Below are positions 51,055 to 60,228 of a stretch of DNA of 64,000 bases, piece by piece. Every line of letters starts with the position of its first letter. Positions within the stretch are counted from its first letter, which is position 1. The notes beneath the pieces are model-generated. The model saw nothing but the letters and a program-made list of their open reading frames with translations. It was not told the origin of the DNA and did no database searches. Both the position numbers and the translations under genes were made by a program. Source of the DNA: Maricurvus nonylphenolicus (GTDB lineage: Bacteria > Pseudomonadota > Gammaproteobacteria > Pseudomonadales > Cellvibrionaceae). The stretch is taken from contig NZ_AP031498.1 of the NCBI RefSeq assembly GCF_042854845.1, forward strand, positions 1,054,001 through 1,118,000, read 5' to 3'.

Positions 51055-53428
51055 AGGGCTTCTCCTCTTGTGCGGCTGAATCTTGGCCGTCGATAAATTC
51101 GTTAGAGCGTTGTGGGGCTTGTAAGGGATAGTACTTGCGGTCCAGTTTTATCAGCAGTACTGGCAGCAGCAGGAAGTCGGCAACCAGCGCCATAAAAATG
51201 GAAATGGCAGTGAGTATGGCCATATTGGAGTTCATGCCAAAGGATGATTGCGCCAATACACTAAAGCCAAATACCAGAATCAGTGAGGTAACAACAATGG
51301 CAACCCCCACGGAAGAAAAGGCGTAACGGACGGCTTGTTCTGCATTTAAGCCTTGCTCGCGACGGGCTCTTAAATACTTGCTGAGGAAGTGCACGGTATC
51401 GTCCACCACAATGCCCAGCGCCATACCGGTCACCATGGAGACGGCCATATTGACTTCACCTACCAGGCCACCCCACAAACCAAACGCCAGTCCGGCGGGT
51501 AACAAATTGGGAATCAGGCTCAGGGCACCCAAGCGAACACTACGCAGGGAGATACCAATCAACAGTGAAATAATTAACAGCGCGAGTATGGTACCCACCA
51601 GCATACCTTGCATATTGCGATCGGCAATGTAGGCAAACATGATCGAGGGACCAACACCGTAGGCTTCCATTCCCAGGTTGTCGTGCAGCCACTGAGTGCC
51701 TCGCTCTCCGATGCTCTTTAATTGCACGGAACCGGCGTTATTGAGTGTCACCACCAATTGTGTCGTGGACTTGCCAACATTGAGCTGGTTATTTAAATCC
51801 AGCCCGTAGGGCAGGGACAGTTCATACAGCAACAGGTATTGTGCGGCTAACTCTGAATCTTCCGGCAGGCGATAATAGCTGGCGTCGTCTTCGTGCAGAT
51901 TTTTATTTAACCGTAAGAAGGTATCGCTGATCGTGCTCACATGGCGGACTTCCGGTTGCTCACGTAACCAGTCGGTAAATTTTTGCAGCTTTTGCAAAAA
52001 TTCCGGATCACTGACACCGTTGGCCTGCTGGGAATCCAGTGAATAATGCAGCTGGTAAACGCCGGTAAGGTGCTGGTTAATAAAATCCGTGTCGGTCCGG
52101 AAGGCCTGGGATTCATCGAAGTAATCGACAAAGTTATCGTCCAGGTGATTCAGAGGGATCATACTGATCAACATCACCGAGGCGGCCACGGTTGCAAACA
52201 GAATCGGTCTTTGTCGGGTTACAACAAAATTCGACAGTTTATCCATTGAGCGACCGATGGAGGTCGTACCATGATTAGCCTTGGCAGGCAGTATGGCCAT
52301 CAGTGCCGGCAGTAAAGTGACTGACAATAGGAATGCCAGCATCACGCCCATGGCGGTCATATTACCCAGATCGTGAAAGGGTGGTGCATCGGCAAAATTC
52401 ATCGACAGAAAACCGATAGCCGTGGTGATAGAGGTTAAAAACACCGGCCCGATATTGATCTGCAAACTTTCACGAATGGCATCATGTTTACTGAGTCCGC
52501 GTCGCATGGCAGCAAACATACTCACCAGAATATGAATCGAGTCCGCCACGGCCAGGGTCATAATAATAGTGGTGGCCGAAGAGGAGGGCGGTGTTAGCTG
52601 CACACCGAGGAAGCCCGCCAGTCCCATACCGCCAAGCATGGAAAAGATGATGACCATCACGGCAGCAATCGTTGCACTGACTGAGCGAACCAGCAGGTAA
52701 GTCACGGCAACAATTACCGCGTACATAAGAGGCACCAGTGTGCTCATGTCCTGCATGGCCGATTCAAAGAACGCGTTCGACAGCATAACCATGCCGGTCA
52801 TATAGACACGCACGTTGTATTTATCTTCAATCTCTGTCGCCAGGGCACGCGCAGCTGCCACAGTTATAGGCGCTTCGTCGATCGACTTCATCGGCATTTG
52901 GAAGGTGACATTGATGCCGGTTACCGAGGCCTCAGGGTTGATCATACGCCCGGCCAGCTGTGGCTCATTGAGCGCTACTGTTCTCGCTGCGGATAATTCC
53001 CGTGGCGTTAGTGTTGAGGCGCCTTCTACCAAATCCTGCACGATAAGATCATCGCCTTCGGAATAGGTGTGTTGAAAGTTGGTGACTGAATCAACACGCA
53101 GGGCGAAGGGCAGCATCCAGGCTTCGGCAGTCAGTGTTTCCACCGCCTCTAGTACGTCGTGCGAAAATACATCGCCATCCAATGCTTCAACCGCAAACAG
53201 GATGTTATCCACTTTGGTGTAGGTTTTTTGCAGATCCTCGTAGGCCTGCAGGTTGGGGTTTTCGTTGCTGAAAAATACCCGGTAGTCATTATTAAATGCC
53301 AAAAACCGGGCACCACTGGCAGCCAGTAGCGCCAGAATCAGGGTGGTGGTCAGCACCAGCCAGCGATGGCGAATAAGCCAATCCGCATAGCGGAGGGACC
53401 AGTCTCTCTGCTTGTGTTGTGGTGACAT
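51035..53428 (-). CDS. RND/MMPL-family exporter
   Basis: A 797-residue inner-membrane transporter from ATG 53428 with GGAGG seven bases upstream. It has two repeats, each with one helix, a large periplasmic loop, and five further helices; the helical blocks include VIVAVTYLLVRSVSATIAAVMVIIF and LLIGISLRSVRLGALSLIPNLLPAGLAFG, with GIVVDDTVHFLSKYLRARR and AVADSIHILVSMFAAMRRG as the conserved charged motifs. Its operon mates and TetR-type operators upstream suggest exporting a lipid or hydrophobic toxic compound. Confidence 0.92.
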   Translation of the reverse strand: MSPQHKQRDWSLRYADWLIRHRWLVLTTTLILALLAASGARFLAFNNDYRVFFSNENPNLQAYEDLQKTYTKVDNILFAVEALDGDVFSHDVLEAVETLTAEAWMLPFALRVDSVTNFQHTYSEGDDLIVQDLVEGASTLTPRELSAARTVALNEPQLAGRMINPEASVTGINVTFQMPMKSIDEAPITVAAARALATEIEDKYNVRVYMTGMVMLSNAFFESAMQDMSTLVPLMYAVIVAVTYLLVRSVSATIAAVMVIIFSMLGGMGLAGFLGVQLTPPSSSATTIIMTLAVADSIHILVSMFAAMRRGLSKHDAIRESLQINIGPVFLTSITTAIGFLSMNFADAPPFHDLGNMTAMGVMLAFLLSVTLLPALMAILPAKANHGTTSIGRSMDKLSNFVVTRQRPILFATVAASVMLISMIPLNHLDDNFVDYFDESQAFRTDTDFINQHLTGVYQLHYSLDSQQANGVSDPEFLQKLQKFTDWLREQPEVRHVSTISDTFLRLNKNLHEDDASYYRLPEDSELAAQYLLLYELSLPYGLDLNNQLNVGKSTTQLVVTLNNAGSVQLKSIGERGTQWLHDNLGMEAYGVGPSIMFAYIADRNMQGMLVGTILALLIISLLIGISLRSVRLGALSLIPNLLPAGLAFGLWGGLVGEVNMAVSMVTGMALGIVVDDTVHFLSKYLRARREQGLNAEQAVRYAFSSVGVAIVVTSLILVFGFSVLAQSSFGMNSNMAILTAISIFMALVADFLLLPVLLIKLDRKYYPLQAPQRSNEFIDGQDSAAQEEKPYETQPV

Positions 53429-53469
53429 CACAAGGCCTCCTTTTGTAGAAGTTATCGAATGTTATAATT

Positions 53470-53491
53470 AAACCGACCAGTTGGTCTGTTT
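53470..53491. promoter_or_regulatory. TetR-type operator 1, before the RND operon
   Basis: A 22-nt near-palindrome with arms AAACCGACC and GGTCTGTTT about a 4-nt centre (AGTT). The same arms recur at 53514-53535. It is about 40 nt before the RND start, where RNA polymerase would bind. Confidence 0.72.
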
Positions 53492-53513
53492 GCTTGGGTT
53501 AAAAAGGCCTAAT

Positions 53514-53535
53514 AAACCGACCGTCCGGTCTGTTT
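53514..53535. promoter_or_regulatory. TetR-type operator 2, before the RND operon
   Basis: Arms AAACCGACC and GGTCTGTTT with centre GTCC, identical outside the centre to 53470-53491, start to start 44 nt, which is four helical turns. Binding by two regulator dimers on one DNA face is plausible. Confidence 0.73.
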
Positions 53536-53562
53536 ATTGGGCCAAAAAAAAATTCTGTGGTT

Positions 53563-54180
53563 TTAGGTTCCTGCGCGCAGGGTTTCCAGGTAGTTGAGTA
53601 ACCCCTGGTGCATCTTTTCGAGATCTTTTTTAGAGCGAGTTGCTTTCACGATCCCCATCATGCCCGGTAGGCAGGAGATGATAAACAGCGCCACACCCTC
53701 AGGGTCTATATCATCACGGATGTAGCCTGCAGCAATGGAGCGGTTCAGTGCCTCTTCCACCAGTTTGGCCTGGGTTGTGTACATGGCCGATATGCGTTGC
53801 TGGAAACCGGCATCCTGCGCAGTCATTTCCTGGGCAATATTATTCACAGGGCAACCCTGCTTCATCACGTCTTCATTCACACAGTGTGAACGCATTTCCT
53901 CTAGCATGTCGCCCAGGCTCTTGATGATATCGTCCTGGGCCATGGCCTGACGCCACATTGACATACAGTCATTAATATAGGCTTCTTCCAGAACCGCGTA
54001 GCCCAACTCCTGCTTATTCGGGAAGTGGTGGTAGAGCGCGCCTTTAGAAACCTCGGCTCGGGTAAGAATGTCAGACAGGCTAGTCGCCTTGTAACCACGC
54101 AGATGAAACTCCTCAGCGGCGACGCCAAGAATGCGTTGTCTGGTGATGTCTGGGTCTCTTAACGGGGCCATACGGGTCAT
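53563..54180 (-). CDS. TetR-family repressor of the RND export operon
   Basis: A 205-residue AcrR/QacR-type repressor. The helix-turn-helix is ITRQRILGVAAEEFHLRGYKATSLSDILTRAEVSKGALYHHFPNKQELGYAVLEEA, with KGALYHHF as the hallmark. The C-terminal ligand domain is longer, with Cys residues (CVNEDVMKQGCPVNN). It is immediately upstream of the RND operon with a matching operator in front of itself and two between it and the RND gene, so autorepression and repression of the pump are likely. Confidence 0.93.
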   Translation of the reverse strand: MTRMAPLRDPDITRQRILGVAAEEFHLRGYKATSLSDILTRAEVSKGALYHHFPNKQELGYAVLEEAYINDCMSMWRQAMAQDDIIKSLGDMLEEMRSHCVNEDVMKQGCPVNNIAQEMTAQDAGFQQRISAMYTTQAKLVEEALNRSIAAGYIRDDIDPEGVALFIISCLPGMMGIVKATRSKKDLEKMHQGLLNYLETLRAGT

Positions 54181-54220
54181 TTTACATATCGGGTGGTGTT
54201 TTCAGGATAGAGATAGATTA

Positions 54221-54240
54221 CAAACCGAGCGGTCGGTTTG
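54221..54240. promoter_or_regulatory. TetR-type operator 3, before the tetR gene
   Basis: CAAACCGA, GCGG, TCGGTTTG, a 20-nt near-perfect palindrome, lies about 41 nt upstream of the repressor start. It shares the AAACCGA arm with operators 1 and 2 but has a shorter core. Confidence 0.7.
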
Positions 54241-54313
54241 CAAGTGGAATTTTGACTATTTTTAATCCCTTTCTTCTTGGTAGGCGCTAACTAATTGATA
54301 TATTTAGTTTTTA

Positions 54314-55783
54314 TCAAGCTTTAGCAGAGGCTTCCTGTTCCTGCTCTGTCGTTTCCACACAGTTACGCCCACCGGCCTTGGCGGCATACAGGGCCTTATC
54401 GACACGTAGGAATAAGTTCTCGGATGATTCGAGGTTATTAAATTGCGCGACACCAAAGCTGGCGGTGACATCAATATGTTTACTGTCCACCACCTTCAAT
54501 GATTCCTCAATCAGTTTACGCATCTTGCTGGCTATATTGGTGGCTGAATGTAGATTGCACTCGGGCAGCACGATGAGAAATTCTTCCCCGCCCCAGCGAC
54601 AAATAACATCAGATTTACGCAGCAGGCTGTTCATCAGTTTGGTGATATGTTTCAGCACATGATCACCCAACAAATGGCCATGGGTATCGTTAATGACTTT
54701 AAAGTGATCGATATCCATTAACAGAACCGACAGCGGTTGCTGGCGGCGTTGGGCAAAACTCAGGAGTTGTTCAAAGGTGGGTTCAAAGGCGCTGCGCGTA
54801 ATGGCACCCGTCAGTTTGTCGGTATTGGCCATTTGCTCCAGACGGCGCTGGTAACTGCCCAGCGTGAAGTGCGCCAGGATTAAAACAATAATCGTGATAC
54901 CAATGCTCAACCCCAAATTGAGCCACAGTACACTTTGCACTGCCTGCTCAGGATGCTCCTCTTGTTCGACCAATAGATACCAGTCAAGGTCGGGTACATA
55001 GCGGGTCTTGAGGAAAATATGTTTGTCTTTGAATTGATACTCATAGGAGCCGCCGGTCGTGGTTAGAATCTGGGTGGCGATTTCTTTTAAACCATCGATT
55101 TCTCGAATGCTGTTGCGATCATCCAGTGCCTCGCCATGCAGGGTAATCTTGCCTTGGCGATCGACAAAGTAGACCTGGCGGTTGTAGCGATTTTGATAAA
55201 CATCAATCATATCTTTGATGGCTTCAGAGGCCAGGCCAACACCAATAACACCCAGGTAGCTGTTGTCGCGATCAAGAACCTTGTGGTTTACAAAGAAGGT
55301 GGTGCGGCTGTTATCGGCCGTGTCGATATCCATATTGATTTCATACTGCCCGGATAACTTCTTGACCCGGAAATACCAGTCATCCTGTGGGTTCTCTGGA
55401 TCGACTTTTTTGAGGATGCCGCTGGAGTGATAGTAGTTGCGGGTGCTCTCGGAAATGAAAAAAGCGGTAATGGTTTGGTAGCGCTCCTGGATATTGTTCA
55501 GGTAGCGGGTAATGGCGGCCGGGTTTTGTTCACCGGCGACAATCCAGTCATGTACAAATGTATCCTGGGCCATCAGTGAAGACACCAGAATTGGTTGCAG
55601 TAAATCCCGCTGTACTTCGGAATAAATGTTATCGCTGGTGATTGGCAGGGTGTTGGTGCGGATATGCTGATTGAGGGTGCTGTTGGCAACGTAATAGCTA
55701 ATCAGGCTAATCGCTGAGAATCCAATCAACAGCAACACACTGGTGATGGCGATAAATGAGCCTTTACGGCTAAAGGAGAGCAT
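54314..55783 (-). CDS. Cache-domain diguanylate cyclase
   Basis: A 489-residue membrane-bound cyclase. Two helices (about 11-33 and 288-310) flank a periplasmic Cache-type sensor domain, seen in YYHSSGILKKVDPENPQDDWYF, NMDIDTADNSRTTFFVNHKVLD and YRQVYFVDRQGKITLHG-like strands. The GGDEF domain (about 330-480) has TGAITRSAFEPTFEQLL, WGGEEFLIVLPE (about 397-401), and RKSD five residues before it, the I-site for product inhibition. It makes cyclic di-GMP in response to a small-molecule signal. Confidence 0.93.
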   Translation of the reverse strand: MLSFSRKGSFIAITSVLLLIGFSAISLISYYVANSTLNQHIRTNTLPITSDNIYSEVQRDLLQPILVSSLMAQDTFVHDWIVAGEQNPAAITRYLNNIQERYQTITAFFISESTRNYYHSSGILKKVDPENPQDDWYFRVKKLSGQYEINMDIDTADNSRTTFFVNHKVLDRDNSYLGVIGVGLASEAIKDMIDVYQNRYNRQVYFVDRQGKITLHGEALDDRNSIREIDGLKEIATQILTTTGGSYEYQFKDKHIFLKTRYVPDLDWYLLVEQEEHPEQAVQSVLWLNLGLSIGITIIVLILAHFTLGSYQRRLEQMANTDKLTGAITRSAFEPTFEQLLSFAQRRQQPLSVLLMDIDHFKVINDTHGHLLGDHVLKHITKLMNSLLRKSDVICRWGGEEFLIVLPECNLHSATNIASKMRKLIEESLKVVDSKHIDVTASFGVAQFNNLESSENLFLRVDKALYAAKAGGRNCVETTEQEQEASAKA

Positions 55784-55904
55784 AGTGTCAATCTTCCGGC
55801 GAAAAAGGTAAACCAGCAGCCTGCGCTGCTATAGCCAGTAGGAAGAATAACTCTCACATTTTATGGTGTCTATAAATGGGCGGAAGGATGATGGCGTGAA
55901 CAGT

Positions 55905-55929
55905 AAAAAGCCGGCGGCCAGGCCGCCGG
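55905..55929 (-). terminator. rho-independent terminator of the TonB receptor
   Basis: On the minus strand CCGGCGG pairs with CCGCCGG (55911-55917 with 55923-55929) over a GGCCTGG-like loop and runs into CTTTTT. It lies 28 nt after the TonB receptor stop. Confidence 0.87.
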
Positions 55930-55956
55930 TAAACAGAGGATATCAATGAAGATGGG

Positions 55957-58209
55957 TTAGAAGTTGTAAGTCACTTCTACACCGTAACGGCGAGGTGCCG
56001 CCCAGCTTTGACGACCACCGCCACCCAGGCTATCGGGGAAGGTGGTGACATTATTCAGGTATTCCTCATCGCCGCAGTTATTACAGAATGCCCGCAGGCG
56101 GGTTTTGCCATCGGCCAAATCCCACCAGGCTGACAGGTTAACAACCCCGTAGCTTTCCTGAAGCGCTTCTTCGCTGTTATCAAAATCGAAGTAGTAATCG
56201 TCTTTCCAGGAGTACTGCCCCTGCAGGGTAACTTCACCACCATCCGCTAATGGAATCAGGTAGTTGAAACCAATATTGGCAGCGTGTTCGGGGGCATAGG
56301 CCATTTTGTTTCCGGCGCGATCGCCATCGATGGAGCTGAACTCATCAAACTCGGCATCCTGGTAGGTGTAACCGAATTCCATGGTCAGGTTCTGTGTCAG
56401 CATCGCCACGACATCCACTTCCAAACCGTTCATATTACTCTTACCGGCATTTTGAGTGATGGCGGTCGGTGAACCGTTAACGGAAATAATCGATTGAACC
56501 TGCTGGTCCTCGTAGTTATAGCGATAGAGTGCGGCGTTCAACTGCAAGCGCTGGTTCCATAACATCGACTTTAAGCCAACTTCATACATGGTCAGGCTTT
56601 CTTCATCGAAGCTTTCTTGCGCGGCCTCAGCCGAGTTAACAGAGAACTGAACGCCGCCACTTTTATAGCCGGTGGCATAGGTGGCGTAGACCATGACATC
56701 ATCGGTCACTTGATAATCGAGCGTGATGCGGGGATCGGTAGAAGAGAAATTCAGCGTGTCACCCACATCAAAATTGGTGGCTCCCGGTGCATAACCCGGC
56801 GTATTGGTGCGACCGCTGTAGGTGAATTCTTTTTTATCATCGGTGTAGCGTAGGCCCAAGGTTAATCCCAAGTCTGGGGTTATCGCGTAAGTTGCCTGGC
56901 CGTAAACCGCATAGCTGGTGGTTTCAATTTCAACTACCGAGGTGGACACATTGTAGGTCAGGCCAGGGAAACTTAAGGCGCCGCCAGATACGATAGCTGC
57001 CATAGCGGGAGACAGGGCGCTGTCAGGACCAAACGGTAAGCTATCGGAGCGGTAAGCATCATCGGTAAAGTAATAAATACCCGTTACCCACTGCAGTTTA
57101 TCGTCGAAGGTAAAGGCGCCGCCGTCAACAGAGCTAAAACGAAATTCCTGGCTGTATTGTGTGGAGTCCTGATCGATGTAGTGATTCCAAATATCCAACG
57201 CGCTGCCATCGAAATCGCGGCCTTCTTGGTAATCCTCTTCGGTGCGGCTGGTGATGGCGGTAAAGTCGAAACTATCTCCCATCCACTTGGCTTTGAAAGC
57301 CAGCAGGTTGTTATCGCGCTCAAGATAACCGGGGTCAGTAAACGCATTGCTGTAACGGTCGGATTGATTGTCGGCCACTTCCGCCGCCACCGTCGCCGCA
57401 GGAATTAACGGTGATACTGCCACAATTCCGGTATCGGCAGTCAGAGGTTCGGTCAGTACCGCATCGGATTTAATCTTGTTCAGCTCACCGGTCAGGGAAA
57501 ACTCGAGCTCATCGGTCGGAGTTGCCAGCAAGGTGAAACGTGCTGACTTGCTGCGGTTATTATCCGTTTTACCGGAAGCGGTATCTTTATAAACACCATC
57601 TTCGTCAGAGCTGGCCAGGCTGATGCGCCCCATTAATTTATCTTCCACCAGCGCACCGGAGGCAGAGCCACTCAGTAAGTAATAACCATCATTACCTGTA
57701 GCGGCTTTCAGCTTGCCTTCAAACTCATTGCTCGGCTGCTTGGTGTACATGCTGATGGCACCGCCAATAGTGTTGCGACCATACAGGGTGCCCTGTGGGC
57801 CCTTAAGCACTTCGATCCGCTCCAGGTCCAGGATACCGGTTAAGGTACTGCTAAAGCGGGCATTAAAAATTTCGTCGACAAAAATACCCACCGAGCCGTC
57901 GGCACCAATATCAAATTTACGGGTACCAATACCGCGAATAAACACATAGGGGCGCGAAGCACTCTCACCGCCTACCGCGACACTGGGCATGGCATGTTGT
58001 AGCTGATTGATGTCGCCCCAGCCGGCGTTCTCGATATCTTCTGCGCCAAAGGCAGAGACAGCTGCGGGAACCTCTTGCAGGCTTTCGGCCCGTTTCTGTG
58101 CTGTTACCACCACTTCTTCCAAGGCAAATGAGGGGCTGTCGTTGGCTGCTACCGGCAGGCTGGCGGTTATGGCGAGTGCCAATGGGGTAAACCGTTGTTT
58201 CAGGTTCAT
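55957..58209 (-). CDS. TonB-dependent receptor (divergent from sulfatase)
   Basis: A 750-residue outer-membrane receptor from ATG 58209; a 72-nt extension to 58281 lacks a ribosome site. Signal peptide about 1-23 (ending SLPVAA), TonB-box region EEVVVTAQKRAESLQEVPAA, plug motif LKGPQGTLYGRNTIGGAISMY, and barrel end RYGVEVTYNF. A sulfatase gene is divergent from it, 221 bp away, so a sulfated substrate is a candidate. A terminator follows. Confidence 0.94.
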   Translation of the reverse strand: MNLKQRFTPLALAITASLPVAANDSPSFALEEVVVTAQKRAESLQEVPAAVSAFGAEDIENAGWGDINQLQHAMPSVAVGGESASRPYVFIRGIGTRKFDIGADGSVGIFVDEIFNARFSSTLTGILDLERIEVLKGPQGTLYGRNTIGGAISMYTKQPSNEFEGKLKAATGNDGYYLLSGSASGALVEDKLMGRISLASSDEDGVYKDTASGKTDNNRSKSARFTLLATPTDELEFSLTGELNKIKSDAVLTEPLTADTGIVAVSPLIPAATVAAEVADNQSDRYSNAFTDPGYLERDNNLLAFKAKWMGDSFDFTAITSRTEEDYQEGRDFDGSALDIWNHYIDQDSTQYSQEFRFSSVDGGAFTFDDKLQWVTGIYYFTDDAYRSDSLPFGPDSALSPAMAAIVSGGALSFPGLTYNVSTSVVEIETTSYAVYGQATYAITPDLGLTLGLRYTDDKKEFTYSGRTNTPGYAPGATNFDVGDTLNFSSTDPRITLDYQVTDDVMVYATYATGYKSGGVQFSVNSAEAAQESFDEESLTMYEVGLKSMLWNQRLQLNAALYRYNYEDQQVQSIISVNGSPTAITQNAGKSNMNGLEVDVVAMLTQNLTMEFGYTYQDAEFDEFSSIDGDRAGNKMAYAPEHAANIGFNYLIPLADGGEVTLQGQYSWKDDYYFDFDNSEEALQESYGVVNLSAWWDLADGKTRLRAFCNNCGDEEYLNNVTTFPDSLGGGGRQSWAAPRRYGVEVTYNF

Positions 58210-58271
58210 AGGAATACTCTCCGATTTTCGCATTGCGATGTATTTATTATGATGTGAATGAATATCGTAAA

Positions 58272-58284
58272 TGAATGACATTCA
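58272..58284. promoter_or_regulatory. palindromic operator candidate TGAATG-A-CATTCA
   Basis: A perfect 6-bp inverted repeat with a one-base centre lies in the divergent region, with a further TGAATGAAT half-site near 58254-58264. It sits 62 nt upstream of the TonB receptor start and 146 nt before the sulfatase. The regulator is unknown and not encoded next to it. Confidence 0.45.
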
Positions 58285-58430
58285 CTAGTGATGGTGATAC
58301 AGTTGTTTGAAATAGTCAATAGAGTGATCAATTTTTATCCACTACGGGATTGGCTTTCGCGGCTGGGAAGGGAGTCTGTCTGAGAGCAGGGTGTTTGGTA
58401 AAAGTTGTTATATATCAGGTGGTTACAGAT

Positions 58431-60218
58431 ATGCTTAAGGTGAAAAATGTCGCCAGATTTGGCCTCGTAGCACTGCTGTTGTGCGTAGTTGGGGGTGGTG
58501 TGGCTGCGGATGTCAGTACTGAATCCAATAATGATATGCCAGACAAAAAGCAGCCTAACTTTCTGGTTGTGGTTGCCGACGACCTGGGCTGGTCTGATAT
58601 CGGGGCCTTCGGTGGGGAGATTAACACCCCGGTGCTGAACAGTTTGGCCAACCAAGGGGTTGCCATGACCCAGTTCTATACCGCACCCACCTGTTCACCG
58701 ACTCGAGCCATGTTGTTAACCGGTGTTGATCATCATTTGGCGGGGTTGGGGACCATGCATGATGTGCGGGCAGCCAATCAATTGCAGGATCGCAACTATG
58801 CCGGCGAGCTACATAACGATGTGGTGACCCTGCCCGAAGTGCTTAAACCGCTTGGTTACCAAACCTTTATGGCGGGCAAGTGGCATTTAGCGGCATCGCC
58901 CGAACAGTATCCCAATCGCCGTGGGTTTGATAAAAGTTTTGTCCTGCTTGAAGGAGGCGCCAGCCATTTTGGCGATGAGCTACCGCTTTACGAAGGTAAT
59001 GGTGTGACCTATCTGGAAGATGGTAAACCGGTAGGCTTGCCGGAAGATTTCTATTCTTCCATTTTCTATACCGAAAAATTATTGAGCTACCTTGAGCAGC
59101 GAGATACTCGTCAGCCGTTCTTTGCCTATCTGGCTTATACCGCTCCCCATGATCCCATTCAGGTGCCGGATAACTGGTTGGATCGCTACCGTGGTGTTTA
59201 TGATGCCGGTCCCGAGGCAATTCGTGAGCAACGCGCACAACAGTTAAAAACCAAAGGCCTTTTGCCGGAAGACAGTTCACTTTGGCAAATGCCCTCTCCC
59301 CCCAAATGGTTGCCTTTATATAAACCGCAGTGGCAACAGCGCAGCGAGGAAGAGCGACAAGACTCTGTGCGGCGCATGGAACTCTACGCCGCCATGGTTG
59401 AGTTAATGGATCAGCAATTGGGCCGTGTGATAAAACATCTGCGGGATACTGGCGAGCTGGACAATACCTATATTTTGTTCCTGTCCGATAACGGCGCCAA
59501 CGGCGCGACGCCTTTGGTGTACCCGGCAAAAGATGCTGAGTGGTTTTTCAAACAACGGGACCAACGCCCCGAACAGGCAGGGCGTGCAGGTTCCCACATT
59601 TATTTAGGTCGCGAGTGGGCGCAAACGGCCGGTTCCCCCTGGAAGCTGTTTAAGGGCACTGTGGCTGAAGGCGGTATTCGCTCGCCATTGATTGTTCGTG
59701 GGCCAGGTTTGACAGCCGGTCGCATGGAAAACCGTGTTGGTCATGTAGCGGGCATAGCACCGGCTATTTATTCCATGCTGGGTATTACGCCTGAAAGTTT
59801 GGCGGCCTTTAAAGGCAAACAGTTACCCTCAGGCGCGTCTCTATTACCGGCGTGGTTGGGATTGCCACAACAGAATCAAGCTGTGGTGGCAACGGAATTA
59901 TTCGGTAACCGGGCGATTCGTCAGGGCGATTGGAAAGCCCACTTTATCAATATCCCACTGGGATCTGGTCAGTGGGAATTGTTTAACCTGGCAAATGATC
60001 CGGGGGAAACTCAAAATCTGGCACAGTCAAACCCGCAAAAGCTTGGTGAGTTAATGGCGTTGTATGAAGATTATGATCGTCGGGTAGGCGTTATTGCACC
60101 ACAACCGCCATTTACCGTTACCCTGAAAAAACTCCATGTGGATACTTGCGATTGGTGGTGTGAGACGCGTTTGGCTGTTGCCCAGTGGGGCGTAGAGTTA
60201 GCTGCTGCGCTACGTTAG
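58431..60218 (+). CDS. arylsulfatase-family sulfatase
   Basis: A 595-residue exported sulfatase from ATG 58431; an earlier frame to 58350 uses a TTG and is not signal-like. Signal peptide about 1-26 (GGGVAA). The alkaline-phosphatase fold shows DDLGWSDIGAFGGEINTPVLNSLA, and the modified-residue motif CSPTRAMLLTG (Cys88 is the expected formylglycine). Later motifs are GKWHL, APHDPIQ and FLSDNGAN. It removes sulfate from an ester; the substrate is unknown. A TonB receptor is divergent. Confidence 0.93.
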   Translation: MLKVKNVARFGLVALLLCVVGGGVAADVSTESNNDMPDKKQPNFLVVVADDLGWSDIGAFGGEINTPVLNSLANQGVAMTQFYTAPTCSPTRAMLLTGVDHHLAGLGTMHDVRAANQLQDRNYAGELHNDVVTLPEVLKPLGYQTFMAGKWHLAASPEQYPNRRGFDKSFVLLEGGASHFGDELPLYEGNGVTYLEDGKPVGLPEDFYSSIFYTEKLLSYLEQRDTRQPFFAYLAYTAPHDPIQVPDNWLDRYRGVYDAGPEAIREQRAQQLKTKGLLPEDSSLWQMPSPPKWLPLYKPQWQQRSEEERQDSVRRMELYAAMVELMDQQLGRVIKHLRDTGELDNTYILFLSDNGANGATPLVYPAKDAEWFFKQRDQRPEQAGRAGSHIYLGREWAQTAGSPWKLFKGTVAEGGIRSPLIVRGPGLTAGRMENRVGHVAGIAPAIYSMLGITPESLAAFKGKQLPSGASLLPAWLGLPQQNQAVVATELFGNRAIRQGDWKAHFINIPLGSGQWELFNLANDPGETQNLAQSNPQKLGELMALYEDYDRRVGVIAPQPPFTVTLKKLHVDTCDWWCETRLAVAQWGVELAAALR

Positions 60219-60228
60219 CGGGCCGGGT

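Noticed and set aside
58867..59529. 220-codon open frame antisense to the sulfatase
   Set aside because: Shadow of the sulfatase gene, Arg/Pro rich, no start signal.
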